Shown piece by piece: positions 34,861 to 43,668 of a DNA stretch of 64,000 nucleotides (within the stretch, counting starts at the first letter, position 1; every line of letters starts with the position of its first letter). A model generated the notes under the pieces. The model did no database searches and had not been told where the DNA came from. It was given only the letters and a program-made list of their open reading frames with translations. Origin of the DNA: Halomarina litorea (GTDB lineage Archaea > Halobacteriota > Halobacteria > Halobacteriales > Haloarculaceae); assembly GCF_024227715.1 (NCBI RefSeq), contig NZ_CP100448.1:2129655-2193654 (forward strand), given 5' to 3'. Made by a program: the position numbers and the translations under genes.

Positions 34861-35601
34861 ATGCCCGCGACTCCGCCCGAGCAGTCGACCTTCGACGTGC
34901 GCCACGAGGAGACGCCCGGCGACGTCCTCTTGTGTGGGTTCGCCGAGTACGGACTGGCCGGCCTCACGGCCGCCGACTACCTCGTCAAGCAACTGGGCTT
35001 GGAACAGACGGGCCACATCACCGCCGGTGAACTGCCCGCCATCACTCCCTTCGAGGACGGGCGGCCGCGCCACCACACGCGCATCTTCTCGTCGGACGAC
35101 GCCGACCTCAGCGTCCTCGTCGGCGAACTGTTCATCCCGCGCCAGATGGCGAAACCATTCAGCGACAGCGTCCTCGACTGGGCCGAGCGCTCCGTCGAGG
35201 AACTCGCGGTGCTCTCGGGAGTCCCCACCGCCCACGGCCCCGAGGAACACCAGACGTACTTCGTCGCCACCGACGACTACCGCGAGCACCGACTGGCCGA
35301 CCACGACATCCCTCCGATGGGCGGCGGGTTCCTCGACGGAGTGAACGCGGCGCTGGTCCAGCGCGGCCTCGACACCGCGCTCCGCGTCGGCGTCTTCGCA
35401 ACCCCCGCCCACGCCCAGACGCCGGACGTCGAGGCCGCACTCCGCCTGCTCGACGCCGCCGCGACCGTCTACGACCTCGACGTCGACGTCGAACCACTGG
35501 AGTCGTTCGCCAGCGAGGTCCAGCGGTACTACGCGGACCTCGCCGAGCGCATGCAACGGGACGACCCGACGCCACAGCCGGACGACCGGATGTACATGTG
35601 A
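34861..35601 (+). CDS. PAC2 family protein (proteasome assembly chaperone-like)
   Basis: A 246-residue protein of the archaeal PAC2 family. Family elements include DVLLCGFAEYGLAGLTAADYLVKQL near the N-terminus, HHTRIFSSDDADLSVLVGELFIP, and the segment LADHDIPPMGGGFLDGVNAALVQRG. Archaeal members resemble the yeast proteasome-assembly chaperone Add66/PAC2 in sequence, though the archaeal role is unproven. Length is standard. The start ATG 34861 lies 75 bp from the divergent MscS start. It has no proteasome genes next to it in this window; the Cdc48 ATPase is 16 kb away. Confidence 0.87.
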   Translation: MPATPPEQSTFDVRHEETPGDVLLCGFAEYGLAGLTAADYLVKQLGLEQTGHITAGELPAITPFEDGRPRHHTRIFSSDDADLSVLVGELFIPRQMAKPFSDSVLDWAERSVEELAVLSGVPTAHGPEEHQTYFVATDDYREHRLADHDIPPMGGGFLDGVNAALVQRGLDTALRVGVFATPAHAQTPDVEAALRLLDAAATVYDLDVDVEPLESFASEVQRYYADLAERMQRDDPTPQPDDRMYM

Positions 35602-35759
35602 CGACCCGTAGGCCGACCCTGCACCCCCTCACACGGCCGTCGAACCGCGATGCGTGAGCACGATTCGAACCCCGGAACACTCCTCGATGAGAATCGCTCC
35701 CAACCTATATGTATAGCGCATGTTGTACCTTTGCATCAAGGCGTAATCTGCCATTGACC

Positions 35760-36437
35760 ATGATAATCATCGAGTTCTCCATCGACCACCCGCTCCTGCG
35801 TGAGACGCTGAACGAGGCACCCGGAGTGACGCTCTCCTGGGAGCAGACGGACGCGCTCGGGGACGGCCGCATCGTCACGCTCCTGTGGGCGGAAGGGGGT
35901 GACATCGAGATCCTGGAAGCGGGGATGGCGTCGGACCCGACGGTGAACCGGTGGTCGGAGACCGCCGAGGTGGGTGGTCGTCGTCTCTACCAGGTGGAGA
36001 TGGTGGGCGACGCCCTCGACGGGACCTACCTGCTGCTGGTCGAACTGGGCTGTCTCCTCCAGTCACTCGCGGGGACCGCGGAGGGGTGGGAGGCGCGGGT
36101 CGCCTTCCCCGAGCAGACCACGGTGGACCACTTCTTCGACCACTGCCGGACGACGGGCCTCGGCTACACCATCCATCGCGTCTACGAGGAGCGACCCGGA
36201 CGCGACGGCGAGCAGTTCGGCCTGACCACGGAGCAACTGGAGACGCTCCGTGCGGCGGTCGAACTCGGCTACCTCGACGTCCCCCGCGAGAACACGCTTC
36301 AGGACCTCGGGCGGGAACTCGACGTCTCCGACACCGCGGCCTCACAGCGGTTCCGGCGCGGGGTGAAGCGCCTCGTCGAGAACACGCTCAACCCCGACAC
36401 CAAAGCGCGGCCGCCGCCGGTCGGGAGGCCCCGCTGA
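35760..36437 (+). CDS. HTH_10 (Bat-type) transcriptional regulator
   Basis: A 225-residue regulator. Residues 1-155 are an alpha/beta ligand-sensing region without a recognised PAS/GAF domain (MIIIEFSIDHPLLRETL...). Residues about 160-215 form the HTH_10 domain: LTTEQLETLRAAVELGYLDVPRENTLQDLGRELDVSDTAASQRFRRGVKRLV, the same layout as bacterio-opsin activator (Bat) paralogs. TATATGTATAG at about 35704-35714 is the likely TATA, leaving a leader of about 25 nt to ATG 35760. Target genes unknown. Confidence 0.87.
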   Translation: MIIIEFSIDHPLLRETLNEAPGVTLSWEQTDALGDGRIVTLLWAEGGDIEILEAGMASDPTVNRWSETAEVGGRRLYQVEMVGDALDGTYLLLVELGCLLQSLAGTAEGWEARVAFPEQTTVDHFFDHCRTTGLGYTIHRVYEERPGRDGEQFGLTTEQLETLRAAVELGYLDVPRENTLQDLGRELDVSDTAASQRFRRGVKRLVENTLNPDTKARPPPVGRPR

Positions 36438-36595
36438 CCCCGACCCGCGCCACCCGGTGTCGGGATAACCGGTGGCGAGACGGTCCGTGACGCGAACGCC
36501 GACCACGTGCGAGAGAGTCGCTAACGGTCGATGATGGTCGATATTACCGTGTGGAGTCACCAGACATTTACCGATTCGTGGCGTAGTTCGAGCTA

Positions 36596-36805
36596 ATGAG
36601 TTCGACGCGCCTCCGCCGACGGTCCCCCGACAGCGACGGGCGGCCGAAGGCGACGCTGTTCTGCCCGACCTGCGGCCACGAGAGCCTCGCGGGCGACGAG
36701 GGGGACTGGGAGGTCAGCCCCCGACGCGAGAGCGACCGACGTGCGCTCGCCTACGAGTGTCCGGTCTGCGGGACGACGCTGACCGTCCAGCCGGTTTTCG
36801 AGTGA
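36596..36805 (+). CDS. Small zinc-ribbon protein
   Basis: A 69-residue protein with CPTCGHES (about residue 23) and YECPVCGTTL (about 54), a single four-cysteine zinc ribbon. The N-terminus is basic (STRLRRRSPDSDGRPK). Haloarchaeal genomes carry many such short ribbon proteins of unknown function; this one resembles the DUF8106 group, an assignment made from pattern only. The stop is followed by 38 bp to the convergent eIF2B-like gene. Confidence 0.65.
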   Translation: MSSTRLRRRSPDSDGRPKATLFCPTCGHESLAGDEGDWEVSPRRESDRRALAYECPVCGTTLTVQPVFE

Positions 36806-36843
36806 CGGGCGCACTGGCGTCGGCGGGCGTCAGCTGGTGAGGG

Positions 36844-37677
36844 TCAGTCGGTGACGACGTCGCTGACGAGGCGCATCGGCGTCTCGTCGTAGGCGGGATT
36901 CTCGATGGTGAACCCCTCGGCGGGTTCGCGCATCACCTCGCTCGGCGAGCGGAACTCGTTCTCGAAGACGAAGCCATCCTCAATGATCTTCGCGCCGGAC
37001 CCGACGACGGTGACGGGGACGCCCACCTCCTCCGCGGTGGCGGCGAGCGGGAACGTCCCGATGCGGTTGTAGAGGGTGTCGCCGACGATGCAGTCCATGC
37101 CGATGACGACGTGGTCGCACTCGGGGAGGACGAACCCGTTGGCGCTGTCGATGAGGAGGTGCGTCTCGACGCGGTCCATCCCGGCGAGCGTCCGCGCCGC
37201 CTTCCGACCGAGGTACCGCGGGCGGGCCTCGGTGACGTACACCGTCAAGTGCGCCCCGTCGCGGGCGGCGAGTTCGACGGCCTCGATGACCGTCGAGGAG
37301 TAGTCGTGGGTGAGGATGGTCGTCCCGTCCTCGAGCAGGGCCGCACCGTTCTCCGCGGCGCGGTGTTTCGCCGTCTCGACCCGCTCGACGACCGCCTCGG
37401 CGGCCTCCGCGGTGAGGCGCTTCGCCTCCTCGACGCTCTCCGGGTCGGCGTCGATGACGGTCTCGACGATTTCACGCTGTGTCGTGTACAGTGAGGCGTG
37501 GGAGGGGTTCGCCCGCCGGAGGACGCTGGAGTTGCGTTCGAGGTCACGGACGTACTCCTCGACGGTGGTGGCCTCGCGGTCGACCAGCGACGCCAGCGCC
37601 CGTGCGGCCTTCACGGCGACGACGGACGAACTGTGCGTCTGCATCTCGCGTATCTCCTCGACGGTCTCGTCTATCAT
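36844..37677 (-). CDS. eIF2B alpha/beta/delta-like protein (ribose-1,5-bisphosphate isomerase paralog)
   Basis: A 277-residue protein of the eIF2B/MtnA/ribose-1,5-bisphosphate isomerase superfamily. N-terminal helices (residues 1-110) precede a Rossmann-like domain with ILTHDYSSTVIEAV, YVTEARPRYLGRKAARTL, LIDSANGF and VVIGMDCIVGDTLYNRIGTFPLA. In isomerases of the superfamily a catalytic cysteine sits where this protein has THDYSS; Asp in GMDCIVGD is kept. It is about 45 residues shorter than the haloarchaeal isomerase. It is more likely a regulatory or nucleotide-binding eIF2B-like protein than a pentose-bisphosphate isomerase. Confidence 0.78.
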   Translation of the reverse strand: MIDETVEEIREMQTHSSSVVAVKAARALASLVDREATTVEEYVRDLERNSSVLRRANPSHASLYTTQREIVETVIDADPESVEEAKRLTAEAAEAVVERVETAKHRAAENGAALLEDGTTILTHDYSSTVIEAVELAARDGAHLTVYVTEARPRYLGRKAARTLAGMDRVETHLLIDSANGFVLPECDHVVIGMDCIVGDTLYNRIGTFPLAATAEEVGVPVTVVGSGAKIIEDGFVFENEFRSPSEVMREPAEGFTIENPAYDETPMRLVSDVVTD

Positions 37678-37729
37678 TGGGCCTACCTCGCCCGTTCGGG
37701 GGAAAGCCCTTCTGGGTCTGCCCGTCCCG

Positions 37730-38389
37730 TCACCCCGTGGAGGGCGTGATGCTCGTGAACACCGCCGACTCCGCCTTCCGCAGGTGTTCGCCGACGGTCC
37801 CCGGCGCGATACCCAGTTCCTCGGCGATGTCCCGGTAGGTCACCCGTCGTGGCTCCTCGTAGTAGCCCGCGGCGACGGCCGCCCGGAGCGTCTCCTGTTG
37901 GCGCTCCGTGAGCTGTGCGTACAGCTCCCCGCCGTCGGGGGTGTACTCGCCGGTCTGCAGGAGGCGCAGGCCGACGCCGTCGGGTATCTGTCGGGTCGCC
38001 TCACGGAACGTGGCCAGTTCGCCGATGGCCGTCATCCGCAACGCCCCCCGGTCGGTGTAGCGGATGGGCATGTCGAGGACGAGGTCGTTCGTCTGGGCGA
38101 CGCCGTACACGCGTCCGGTCAGGTCGTTCGGGTCGAACCGGACGTGACAGTACAGTCGGTCGCCCGACGCCGAGACGTCGTGTGCGTGCACGGAGGGACA
38201 CCCGCCGACGACGGCGTCGGCCCGGTCCCGGTCGCCCGCGAGTTCGTACAGGGTGACCGCCGTGCCGTCGTCGAGCATCCTGAAGTGGTGGATGGCGCGC
38301 CGTTCGATGGCCGGGGCGTCCGCGATGGCCCCCTCGATAGGATGGAGTTCCCCGTCCAGCGGGATGAGCAGGTAGGTGACGAACCGCAT
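37730..38389 (-). CDS. HTH_10 (Bat-type) transcriptional regulator
   Basis: A 219-residue regulator: N-terminal beta-rich sensing region (MRFVTYLLIPLDGELHPIEG..., residues 1-155) and a C-terminal HTH_10 domain with LTERQQETLRAAVAAGYYEEPRRVTYRDIAEELGIAPGTVGEHLRKAESAVF. It is divergent from the acyl-CoA synthetase/SCP2/acyl-CoA dehydrogenase operon, with a 226-bp spacer, so that operon is its most obvious target. The start is ATG 38389. Confidence 0.87.
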   Translation of the reverse strand: MRFVTYLLIPLDGELHPIEGAIADAPAIERRAIHHFRMLDDGTAVTLYELAGDRDRADAVVGGCPSVHAHDVSASGDRLYCHVRFDPNDLTGRVYGVAQTNDLVLDMPIRYTDRGALRMTAIGELATFREATRQIPDGVGLRLLQTGEYTPDGGELYAQLTERQQETLRAAVAAGYYEEPRRVTYRDIAEELGIAPGTVGEHLRKAESAVFTSITPSTG

Positions 38390-38615
38390 GGTACTCCGTC
38401 CGGCCAGCGGGAGTTGACTCCGGTGCCGCCGATAGCCGGGCGTACTTGTCGCGCCCGCCCCGTCGCCGGTAAATAGCCCCACAGATGTGACGCGAAACCG
38501 GCTTGCCACGGACGCTCGACTCACCGACGATGCGACACGGTACCGACCGGCGGGGGGAGGAATCGACGGCGAACACGACGGCGCGGGCGGGCGTCCCGCG
38601 CGGGGGGGACTGACC

Positions 38616-40625
38616 GTGGCGTCCCGACAGTGGCGGACGCCGGACGCGAACTGGCGGGCCGCCGAACGGGCGTACACCGACGAGGTCACCGGCGACGACA
38701 CCCTCCCCGAGATGTTCGAGGCGAGCGTCGACCGGAACGCCGGCGCGAACGCCCAGTGGTACAAGGGAGGGGTGTACGACCGGTCGCTCGCGGACGTGGC
38801 GTTCCCGTCGGCCCCGGACGGCGAGTTCGCGGCGCTCACCTACCGGCGGATGGGCGAGGTTGTCCACCACCTCGCGGCGGGGTTCCGGGAACTGGGCGTC
38901 TCGTCCGGGGACCGGGTGGGCCTCTGTGCGGACACCCGGGTGGAGTGGGCGCAGTGTGACTTCGCCCTGCTCGCGGCGGGCGGCGTCGTCTCGACGGTGT
39001 ACACCGAGTCGCCGCCCGAGCGCGCTCGATATCTCCTCTCGGACCCGGGCGCGACGGGCGTGGTGGTGGAGAACGCCGAGTTGCTCGACCGGGTGCTCGA
39101 AGTCGAGGACGACCTCGACCTCTCCTTCGTCGTCGTGATGGACGAGGCGAACGAGGTCGAGGAGTCCGATCGCGACGACGTCGTCTCGCTGCGGGCGGTG
39201 TACGAACGGGGCCGGGAGGCGTTCGACCACGACGCGTACGCGTCGTGGCTCGACGAGCGCTCGCCCGGGGACCTCGCGAGTCTCATCTACACCTCGGGGA
39301 CGACAGGTAAGCCCAAGGGCGTCGAACTCACCCACCGCAACCTCAAGTCGAACGTCGACCAGTTGCGCAGGCGCTTCGGGCCACGTCCCGACAAGCCCGC
39401 GGACATGCCCGTCGTGGACAGCGACGGCCGGACGCTCTCCTTCCTCCCGCTGGCGCACGTCTACGAGCGGACGGCGGGACACTTCCTCCCGCTGGCTTCG
39501 GGGGCCACGGTCGCCTACGCCGAGTCGACCGACACCGTCGCGGAGGACCTGAAAGCCGTCTCGCCCGACACCGTCACCAGCGTCCCGCGGGTGTACGAGC
39601 GCATCTACGACCGGGTGCACGAGGAGGCCAGCGGGTCCGCCGTGAAGGAGCGAGTCGTCGAGTGGGCGCTGGACGTCGCCCGCGAGTTCACCCGCACCGA
39701 GGACCCTGGAGTGGGCCTCCGGGCGCGCCACGCCGTCGCGGACCGCCTCGTCTACTCGCAGGTCCGCGAGGACCTCGGCGGCGAGATTCAGGCGTTCATG
39801 AGCGGCGGCGGGGCCATCGCCCGCGAACTGACCGAACTGTTCGACGGGATGGCCGTCCCCATCAACCAGGGGTACGGCCTGACGGAGACGTCGCCCGTCG
39901 TCGCCGTGAACCCCGCCGAGGACCCCCGACACGGGACGCTCGGCCCGCCCGTCGTCGGCTGCGAGGTGCGACTCGACGAGTCCGTCGTCGGCGAGGAGCG
40001 CCGGACGGCGGCCGACGACCCGGTCGGCGAACTGCTCGTGAAGGGACCGAACGTGACGCGGGGGTACTGGAACCGCCCCGACGCGACGGCGGCGGCGTTC
40101 ACCGACGACGGCTACTTCCGGACCGGCGACATCGTCGAGCGGAGCCCCGACGGCTACCTGACCTACCACGACCGGTTGAAGCAGGTGCTCGTGCTCTCGA
40201 CGGGGAAGAACGTCGCGCCACAGCCGATAGAGAGCGCCTTCGCCACCAGCGACCGGGTCGAGCAGGTGATGGTCGTCGGCGACGACCGGAAGTTCCTCGG
40301 TGCGCTGGTCGTCCCGGACTGGGAGGCCGTCGAGCGGTGGGCCGACCGGGAGGGACTCGACCTCCCCGCGGACCCCGAGGCGCGCTGTGACGACGAGCGA
40401 GTCCGGTCGTGGATACGCGAGGAGGTCGACCGCGTCAACGAGGGCCGCCCGAAACACGAGCGCATCGGGGCGTTCGAACTCGTCCCCGTGGAGTGGACGG
40501 CCGAGAACGACCTCCTCACGCCCTCGATGAAGACCAAGCGCCGGAACGTCCGCGAGCAGTTCGCCGACCGCATCGACCGCCTCTACGGCGAGGACCGACG
40601 CGCCGCACCCGAGGCCGCCACTTAA
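38616..40625 (+). CDS. Long-chain fatty-acid-CoA ligase (AMP-forming)
   Basis: A 669-residue adenylate-forming enzyme that activates a fatty acid with ATP and CoA. Signature blocks: LIYTSGTTGKPKGVELTHRN (P-loop, residues about 222-241), INQGYGLTETSPVVAVNP (A5 Y-GLTE), YFRTGDIVE (Asp), and LSTGKNVAPQPIESAF with the catalytic-lysine region. It begins with GTG 38616 (VASRQWRTPD); ATG 38487 would add 43 residues of low-complexity Gly/Arg. A TAAATAG-like element at 38471-38477 suggests a leader. First gene of a three-gene operon. Confidence 0.92.
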   Translation: MASRQWRTPDANWRAAERAYTDEVTGDDTLPEMFEASVDRNAGANAQWYKGGVYDRSLADVAFPSAPDGEFAALTYRRMGEVVHHLAAGFRELGVSSGDRVGLCADTRVEWAQCDFALLAAGGVVSTVYTESPPERARYLLSDPGATGVVVENAELLDRVLEVEDDLDLSFVVVMDEANEVEESDRDDVVSLRAVYERGREAFDHDAYASWLDERSPGDLASLIYTSGTTGKPKGVELTHRNLKSNVDQLRRRFGPRPDKPADMPVVDSDGRTLSFLPLAHVYERTAGHFLPLASGATVAYAESTDTVAEDLKAVSPDTVTSVPRVYERIYDRVHEEASGSAVKERVVEWALDVAREFTRTEDPGVGLRARHAVADRLVYSQVREDLGGEIQAFMSGGGAIARELTELFDGMAVPINQGYGLTETSPVVAVNPAEDPRHGTLGPPVVGCEVRLDESVVGEERRTAADDPVGELLVKGPNVTRGYWNRPDATAAAFTDDGYFRTGDIVERSPDGYLTYHDRLKQVLVLSTGKNVAPQPIESAFATSDRVEQVMVVGDDRKFLGALVVPDWEAVERWADREGLDLPADPEARCDDERVRSWIREEVDRVNEGRPKHERIGAFELVPVEWTAENDLLTPSMKTKRRNVREQFADRIDRLYGEDRRAAPEAAT

Positions 40626-40718
40626 ACCACCGTTCATGTGACGGGCCAGTCCGATGGCCCTCCCGTCCCCACAATCAGTCGTCGGAACCCCACCGCACGC
40701 GGGGTCCGGCGACCCACC

Positions 40719-41288
40719 ATGACAGACGACACCGTCACGCGACTCGAGAGCGCACTCGACCAGTCCGACGAGAAACTCGCCGACGACCTGCCCAACCTGC
40801 TCGAATCGATGGAGGGGCGGACGGAGGACCTGGTGCGCGAGCACCCCGCGATCTTCGGGCGACTCGTCCGCCGGATGGAGACGATGGACATCGCGGGGTT
40901 CGTCGACGACCACCCCGAGGTGGCAGACCAGTTCCAGGAACTGCTCTGGACGGGGATGGAGGTGCTCGTCCGGGAGTCCCCGGAGGTCCAGGAGAGCATC
41001 GGGGAGGACATCACCGTCAACTTCCGGGCGACCGACTGCGAGATGGACGGCCACCTCACCGTCGACGGGGACGAACAGGTCATCACGGGCGGTGCGGGGC
41101 TGCTCGACGACCCGACGCTCGAAATCGACGGCCCGGCTGACGTCCTCGTCGGCCTCGTCACGGGGAGCGTCGACCCCATCCAGGGCTTCCTCACCCAGCA
41201 GTACCAGATGGACGGCCCGGTCCAGAAGGGCACCCGCCTCGCCCCCATCATGAACGACCTCGCCGACAACATCCCCCAGTCCGGGTAA
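40719..41288 (+). CDS. SCP2-like sterol/lipid-transfer domain protein
   Basis: A 189-residue protein. Residues 1-85 are a helical segment (VTRLESALDQSDEKLADDLP...). Residues about 95-185 resemble the SCP-2 sterol transfer fold: ITVNFRATDCEMDGHLTVDG, LEIDGPADVLVGLVTGSVDP and IQGFLTQQYQMDGPVQKG. In lipid catabolism such proteins bind fatty acyl-CoA and hand it on. It sits between the acyl-CoA ligase and acyl-CoA dehydrogenase, and its TAA shares a base with the next ATG, which supports a direct metabolic link. Confidence 0.8.
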   Translation: MTDDTVTRLESALDQSDEKLADDLPNLLESMEGRTEDLVREHPAIFGRLVRRMETMDIAGFVDDHPEVADQFQELLWTGMEVLVRESPEVQESIGEDITVNFRATDCEMDGHLTVDGDEQVITGGAGLLDDPTLEIDGPADVLVGLVTGSVDPIQGFLTQQYQMDGPVQKGTRLAPIMNDLADNIPQSG

Positions 41289-42496
41289 TGCGCCTGACCG
41301 ACGACCAGCGGGCGTTCCGCGACGACCTCAGCGGGTATCTGGAGCGCGAAATCGACCCCGTCGTGGACGAACGCGACGCGAACGGACCGATGAGCCGTGC
41401 GGAGTTGCTCGGCTACCTCGACGACCTGCGGGACCTCGGGGTGGGCTTCGACCCCGAGACGGCCCCCGAGTACTTCGGGGACGTGTGGCGCTTCGCCATC
41501 GCGAGCGAGGAACTCTCGCGGGTGTGGCCCTCGCTCAACGTCGCCATCCAGATGTCGTTTCCCGCGCTGTTCGTCCGCTTCGCGAGCGAGCACACCCGCG
41601 AAGCGCACCTCCCCGCACTCGAAGCCGGCGAGTGTCTGGGCTGTCTCGGCGTCACCGAACCGAGCGGCGGGAGCGACACGGCGCGCCCCCGGACGACCGC
41701 CCGACGCGACGGCGACGAGTTCGTCGTCGACGGCGCGAAGACGTGGGTGGGCAACGGCGGCATCGCGGACGTCGCCCTCGTCGTCGCCCACGACGAGGAG
41801 TCGGGCGCACAGGACATGTTCCTCCTCGACACCGAGTACGACGGCTTCGAGACGGAGACGCTCTCGAAACTCGGCTGGAAGGGCGTCCCGAACGCCCTGA
41901 TGGAGTTCGACGGGGTCCGCGTCCCCGCCGAGAACCGCTTCTCGACGATGGTGTCGAACGCCATCCGCGAGGGAAACGACATGGACGACATCGTCCCGTT
42001 CCCGCCGAGCGTCACCCAGCTGTTCATGGAGCAGAAACCGCTCAACGCGACGTTCTCGTTCATGCGGACGGGGATGGCGTTCATGGCCGTCGGCATCATG
42101 CGGGCGGCCTTCGAGGAGGCGCTCGACTACACCACCGAGCGCGAGACGTTCGGGAGCCCCATCGCGGGCCACCAGCTCGTCCAGCGGAAACTGTACGAGA
42201 TGAACGCGGGCCTCGAATCGTCGCGCGGACTGGCCCGCAGGGCCGCCGAGGCGCTGGAAGATGGCGACTCCGACGCCCGGCGCCTCTCCTCGCTGGCGAA
42301 GGGCTACTGCTGTGAAACCGCCAAGGAGGTGACCGACGAGGCAATCCAGGTGTTCGGCGGCGAGGGCCTGAAGACCGAGAACCGTCTCGAACGCTACTAC
42401 CGGGACGCCCGTGTGCTGACCATCCCGGACGGCACCACCGAGATTCAGCAACTCGTCGTCGGCAAGGAACTGACCGGCGTGAGCGCCTACGACTGA
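41288..42496 (+). CDS. Acyl-CoA dehydrogenase
   Basis: A 402-residue flavoenzyme that oxidises acyl-CoA to enoyl-CoA. Signature blocks: GCLGVTEPSGGSD (FAD/substrate region, about residue 118), VVDGAKTWVGNGGIADVALV, RVPAENRF, REGNDMDD, QVFGGEGLKTENRLERYYRDAR and LTIPDGTTEIQQLVVGKEL. The catalytic Glu region is the LFMEQKPLNATF/EGLKTENRLER area. The ATG overlaps the SCP2 stop by 1 bp. Electrons would go to an ETF outside this window. A second, unlinked paralog lies at 60085. Confidence 0.93.
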   Translation: MRLTDDQRAFRDDLSGYLEREIDPVVDERDANGPMSRAELLGYLDDLRDLGVGFDPETAPEYFGDVWRFAIASEELSRVWPSLNVAIQMSFPALFVRFASEHTREAHLPALEAGECLGCLGVTEPSGGSDTARPRTTARRDGDEFVVDGAKTWVGNGGIADVALVVAHDEESGAQDMFLLDTEYDGFETETLSKLGWKGVPNALMEFDGVRVPAENRFSTMVSNAIREGNDMDDIVPFPPSVTQLFMEQKPLNATFSFMRTGMAFMAVGIMRAAFEEALDYTTERETFGSPIAGHQLVQRKLYEMNAGLESSRGLARRAAEALEDGDSDARRLSSLAKGYCCETAKEVTDEAIQVFGGEGLKTENRLERYYRDARVLTIPDGTTEIQQLVVGKELTGVSAYD

Positions 42497-42545
42497 CCCG
42501 ACTTCCGGACGTGCGGTTTACCTCCCCCGACGTCGTAGTTCGGGC

Positions 42546-42869
42546 GTGAGCTTCCCGGTCCGCTACACCTGTCCCTACTGCGATGTGGTCGTCACGCTGG
42601 CCCGCGAGGGCTACCTCGCGGACAAGTCGGTCACCGAGGACCCCCTGACGGGGTGGGAGTACGTCCCCGCCTACGACTTCACGGACGTGGACGACGGGGA
42701 ACCGGACGCCGACGGCGTCGAGTTCGTCTGCGGGGCCAGCGAGACCGAGGGCGAGGGCTGTGGGAACACGTTCTACCTGAGCTTCGTCAGGTACGAGGAG
42801 GGCCGTGAGGTGCCCGGCGACGCCCCCCTTCGCCCGGAGGACGCGCCGAACTTCGACTTCCGGCGGTGA
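42546..42869 (+). CDS. Haloarchaeal cysteine-rich protein of unknown function
   Basis: A 107-residue protein, VSFPVRYTCPYCDVVVTLARE..., with CPYC at residues about 9-12 and CGASETEGEGCGNTFYLSF, a plausible zinc ribbon with a long insertion. The middle segment LTGWEYVPAYDFTDVDDGEPDAD is acidic. Starts at GTG 42546, 49 bp downstream of the acyl-CoA dehydrogenase gene, and could be a terminal member of that operon. No family recognised. Confidence 0.62.
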   Translation: MSFPVRYTCPYCDVVVTLAREGYLADKSVTEDPLTGWEYVPAYDFTDVDDGEPDADGVEFVCGASETEGEGCGNTFYLSFVRYEEGREVPGDAPLRPEDAPNFDFRR

Positions 42870-42936
42870 CCCGACCGGTCGGCCCGCGGGACGGGCAGCC
42901 ACGTCACATTAGTCCGGGCGGCCCGTCGGTCGGGGC

Positions 42937-43599
42937 ATGGGAGACGGAATCCACGTCCAACTCGCCGTCGACGGCGTCGAGACCTGCCCGGCGGCCGCGC
43001 TGAGCGAGGAGGTCACCGTCGAGTCGGTGACCACCGCCGCGCGCACGACGGCGGGCGACAGCGTCGGGGAGGCGACGGTACGCGGCCCCGTCGCCGACGA
43101 GTCGCTTCCCAACGAGGTCGAACGCGTGTTCGCAGACGGCGACCGGACGGTCTACCGCTTCGAGAGTGACGGCGAGTGCCCGTGTACCCGACTCCCGGCG
43201 CGTGGCTGTCCGGTTCGCGAGACGCGCGCCGAGGACGGCACGCTCCGCCTCTCGTTCATCGTCCCGTCGGTGGCGTCGATACGGCCCATCGTCGCCGACC
43301 TCCGGGCCTGCTGTGAGTGCGTCCGGGTGCAACGGCTCACCCGGTCGACCGACGGCGACGACCGCAGACTGGTCGTCGTGGACCGCTCGGCGTTCACCGA
43401 GCGCCAGTACGAGGTGTTCCGGACCGCCCACGAGATGGGGTACTTCGACCGGCCTCGGGGGGCAACCGCCACCGACGTCGCGGCGGCACTCGACATCGCG
43501 GTGGCGACGTTCGGCGAACACCTCGCGACGGCGCAGGCGAAGCTCCTCGACCAGTTTCTCGACGAGGGGACGCCGGACGACGCGCCGCGGGAGGCGTGA
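42937..43599 (+). CDS. HTH_10 (Bat-type) regulator with Cys-rich sensor region
   Basis: A 220-residue regulator with the same two-part layout as those at 35760 and 37730: a sensing region with an unusual number of cysteines (C17, CPCTRLPARGCP, and CCEC at about 127) and the C-terminal HTH_10 domain (FTERQYEVFRTAHEMGYFDRP... ATATDVAAALDIAVATFGEHLATAQAKLLDQFL). The cysteine pairs could bind a metal or respond to redox state, as in DmsR-type and related haloarchaeal regulators. It lies upstream of the truncated haemoglobin gene on the same strand. Confidence 0.85.
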   Translation: MGDGIHVQLAVDGVETCPAAALSEEVTVESVTTAARTTAGDSVGEATVRGPVADESLPNEVERVFADGDRTVYRFESDGECPCTRLPARGCPVRETRAEDGTLRLSFIVPSVASIRPIVADLRACCECVRVQRLTRSTDGDDRRLVVVDRSAFTERQYEVFRTAHEMGYFDRPRGATATDVAAALDIAVATFGEHLATAQAKLLDQFLDEGTPDDAPREA

Positions 43600-43668
43600 C
43601 CCCACTTATAGACCCACAGGAGCTAGCGACAGGGGGTATGCCGCGCTCGCCCGGAGTCCCACTCGAGA

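Noticed and set aside
35655-35700. A T-loop-like GGTTCGAATC on the minus strand, suggesting a tRNA
   Set aside because: The flanking bases do not form a 5-bp T stem and no acceptor pairing exists.
38001-41054. A 1017-codon minus-strand frame over the acyl-CoA ligase
   Set aside because: Antisense shadow; no domain, and the plus strand contains a complete adenylate-forming enzyme.
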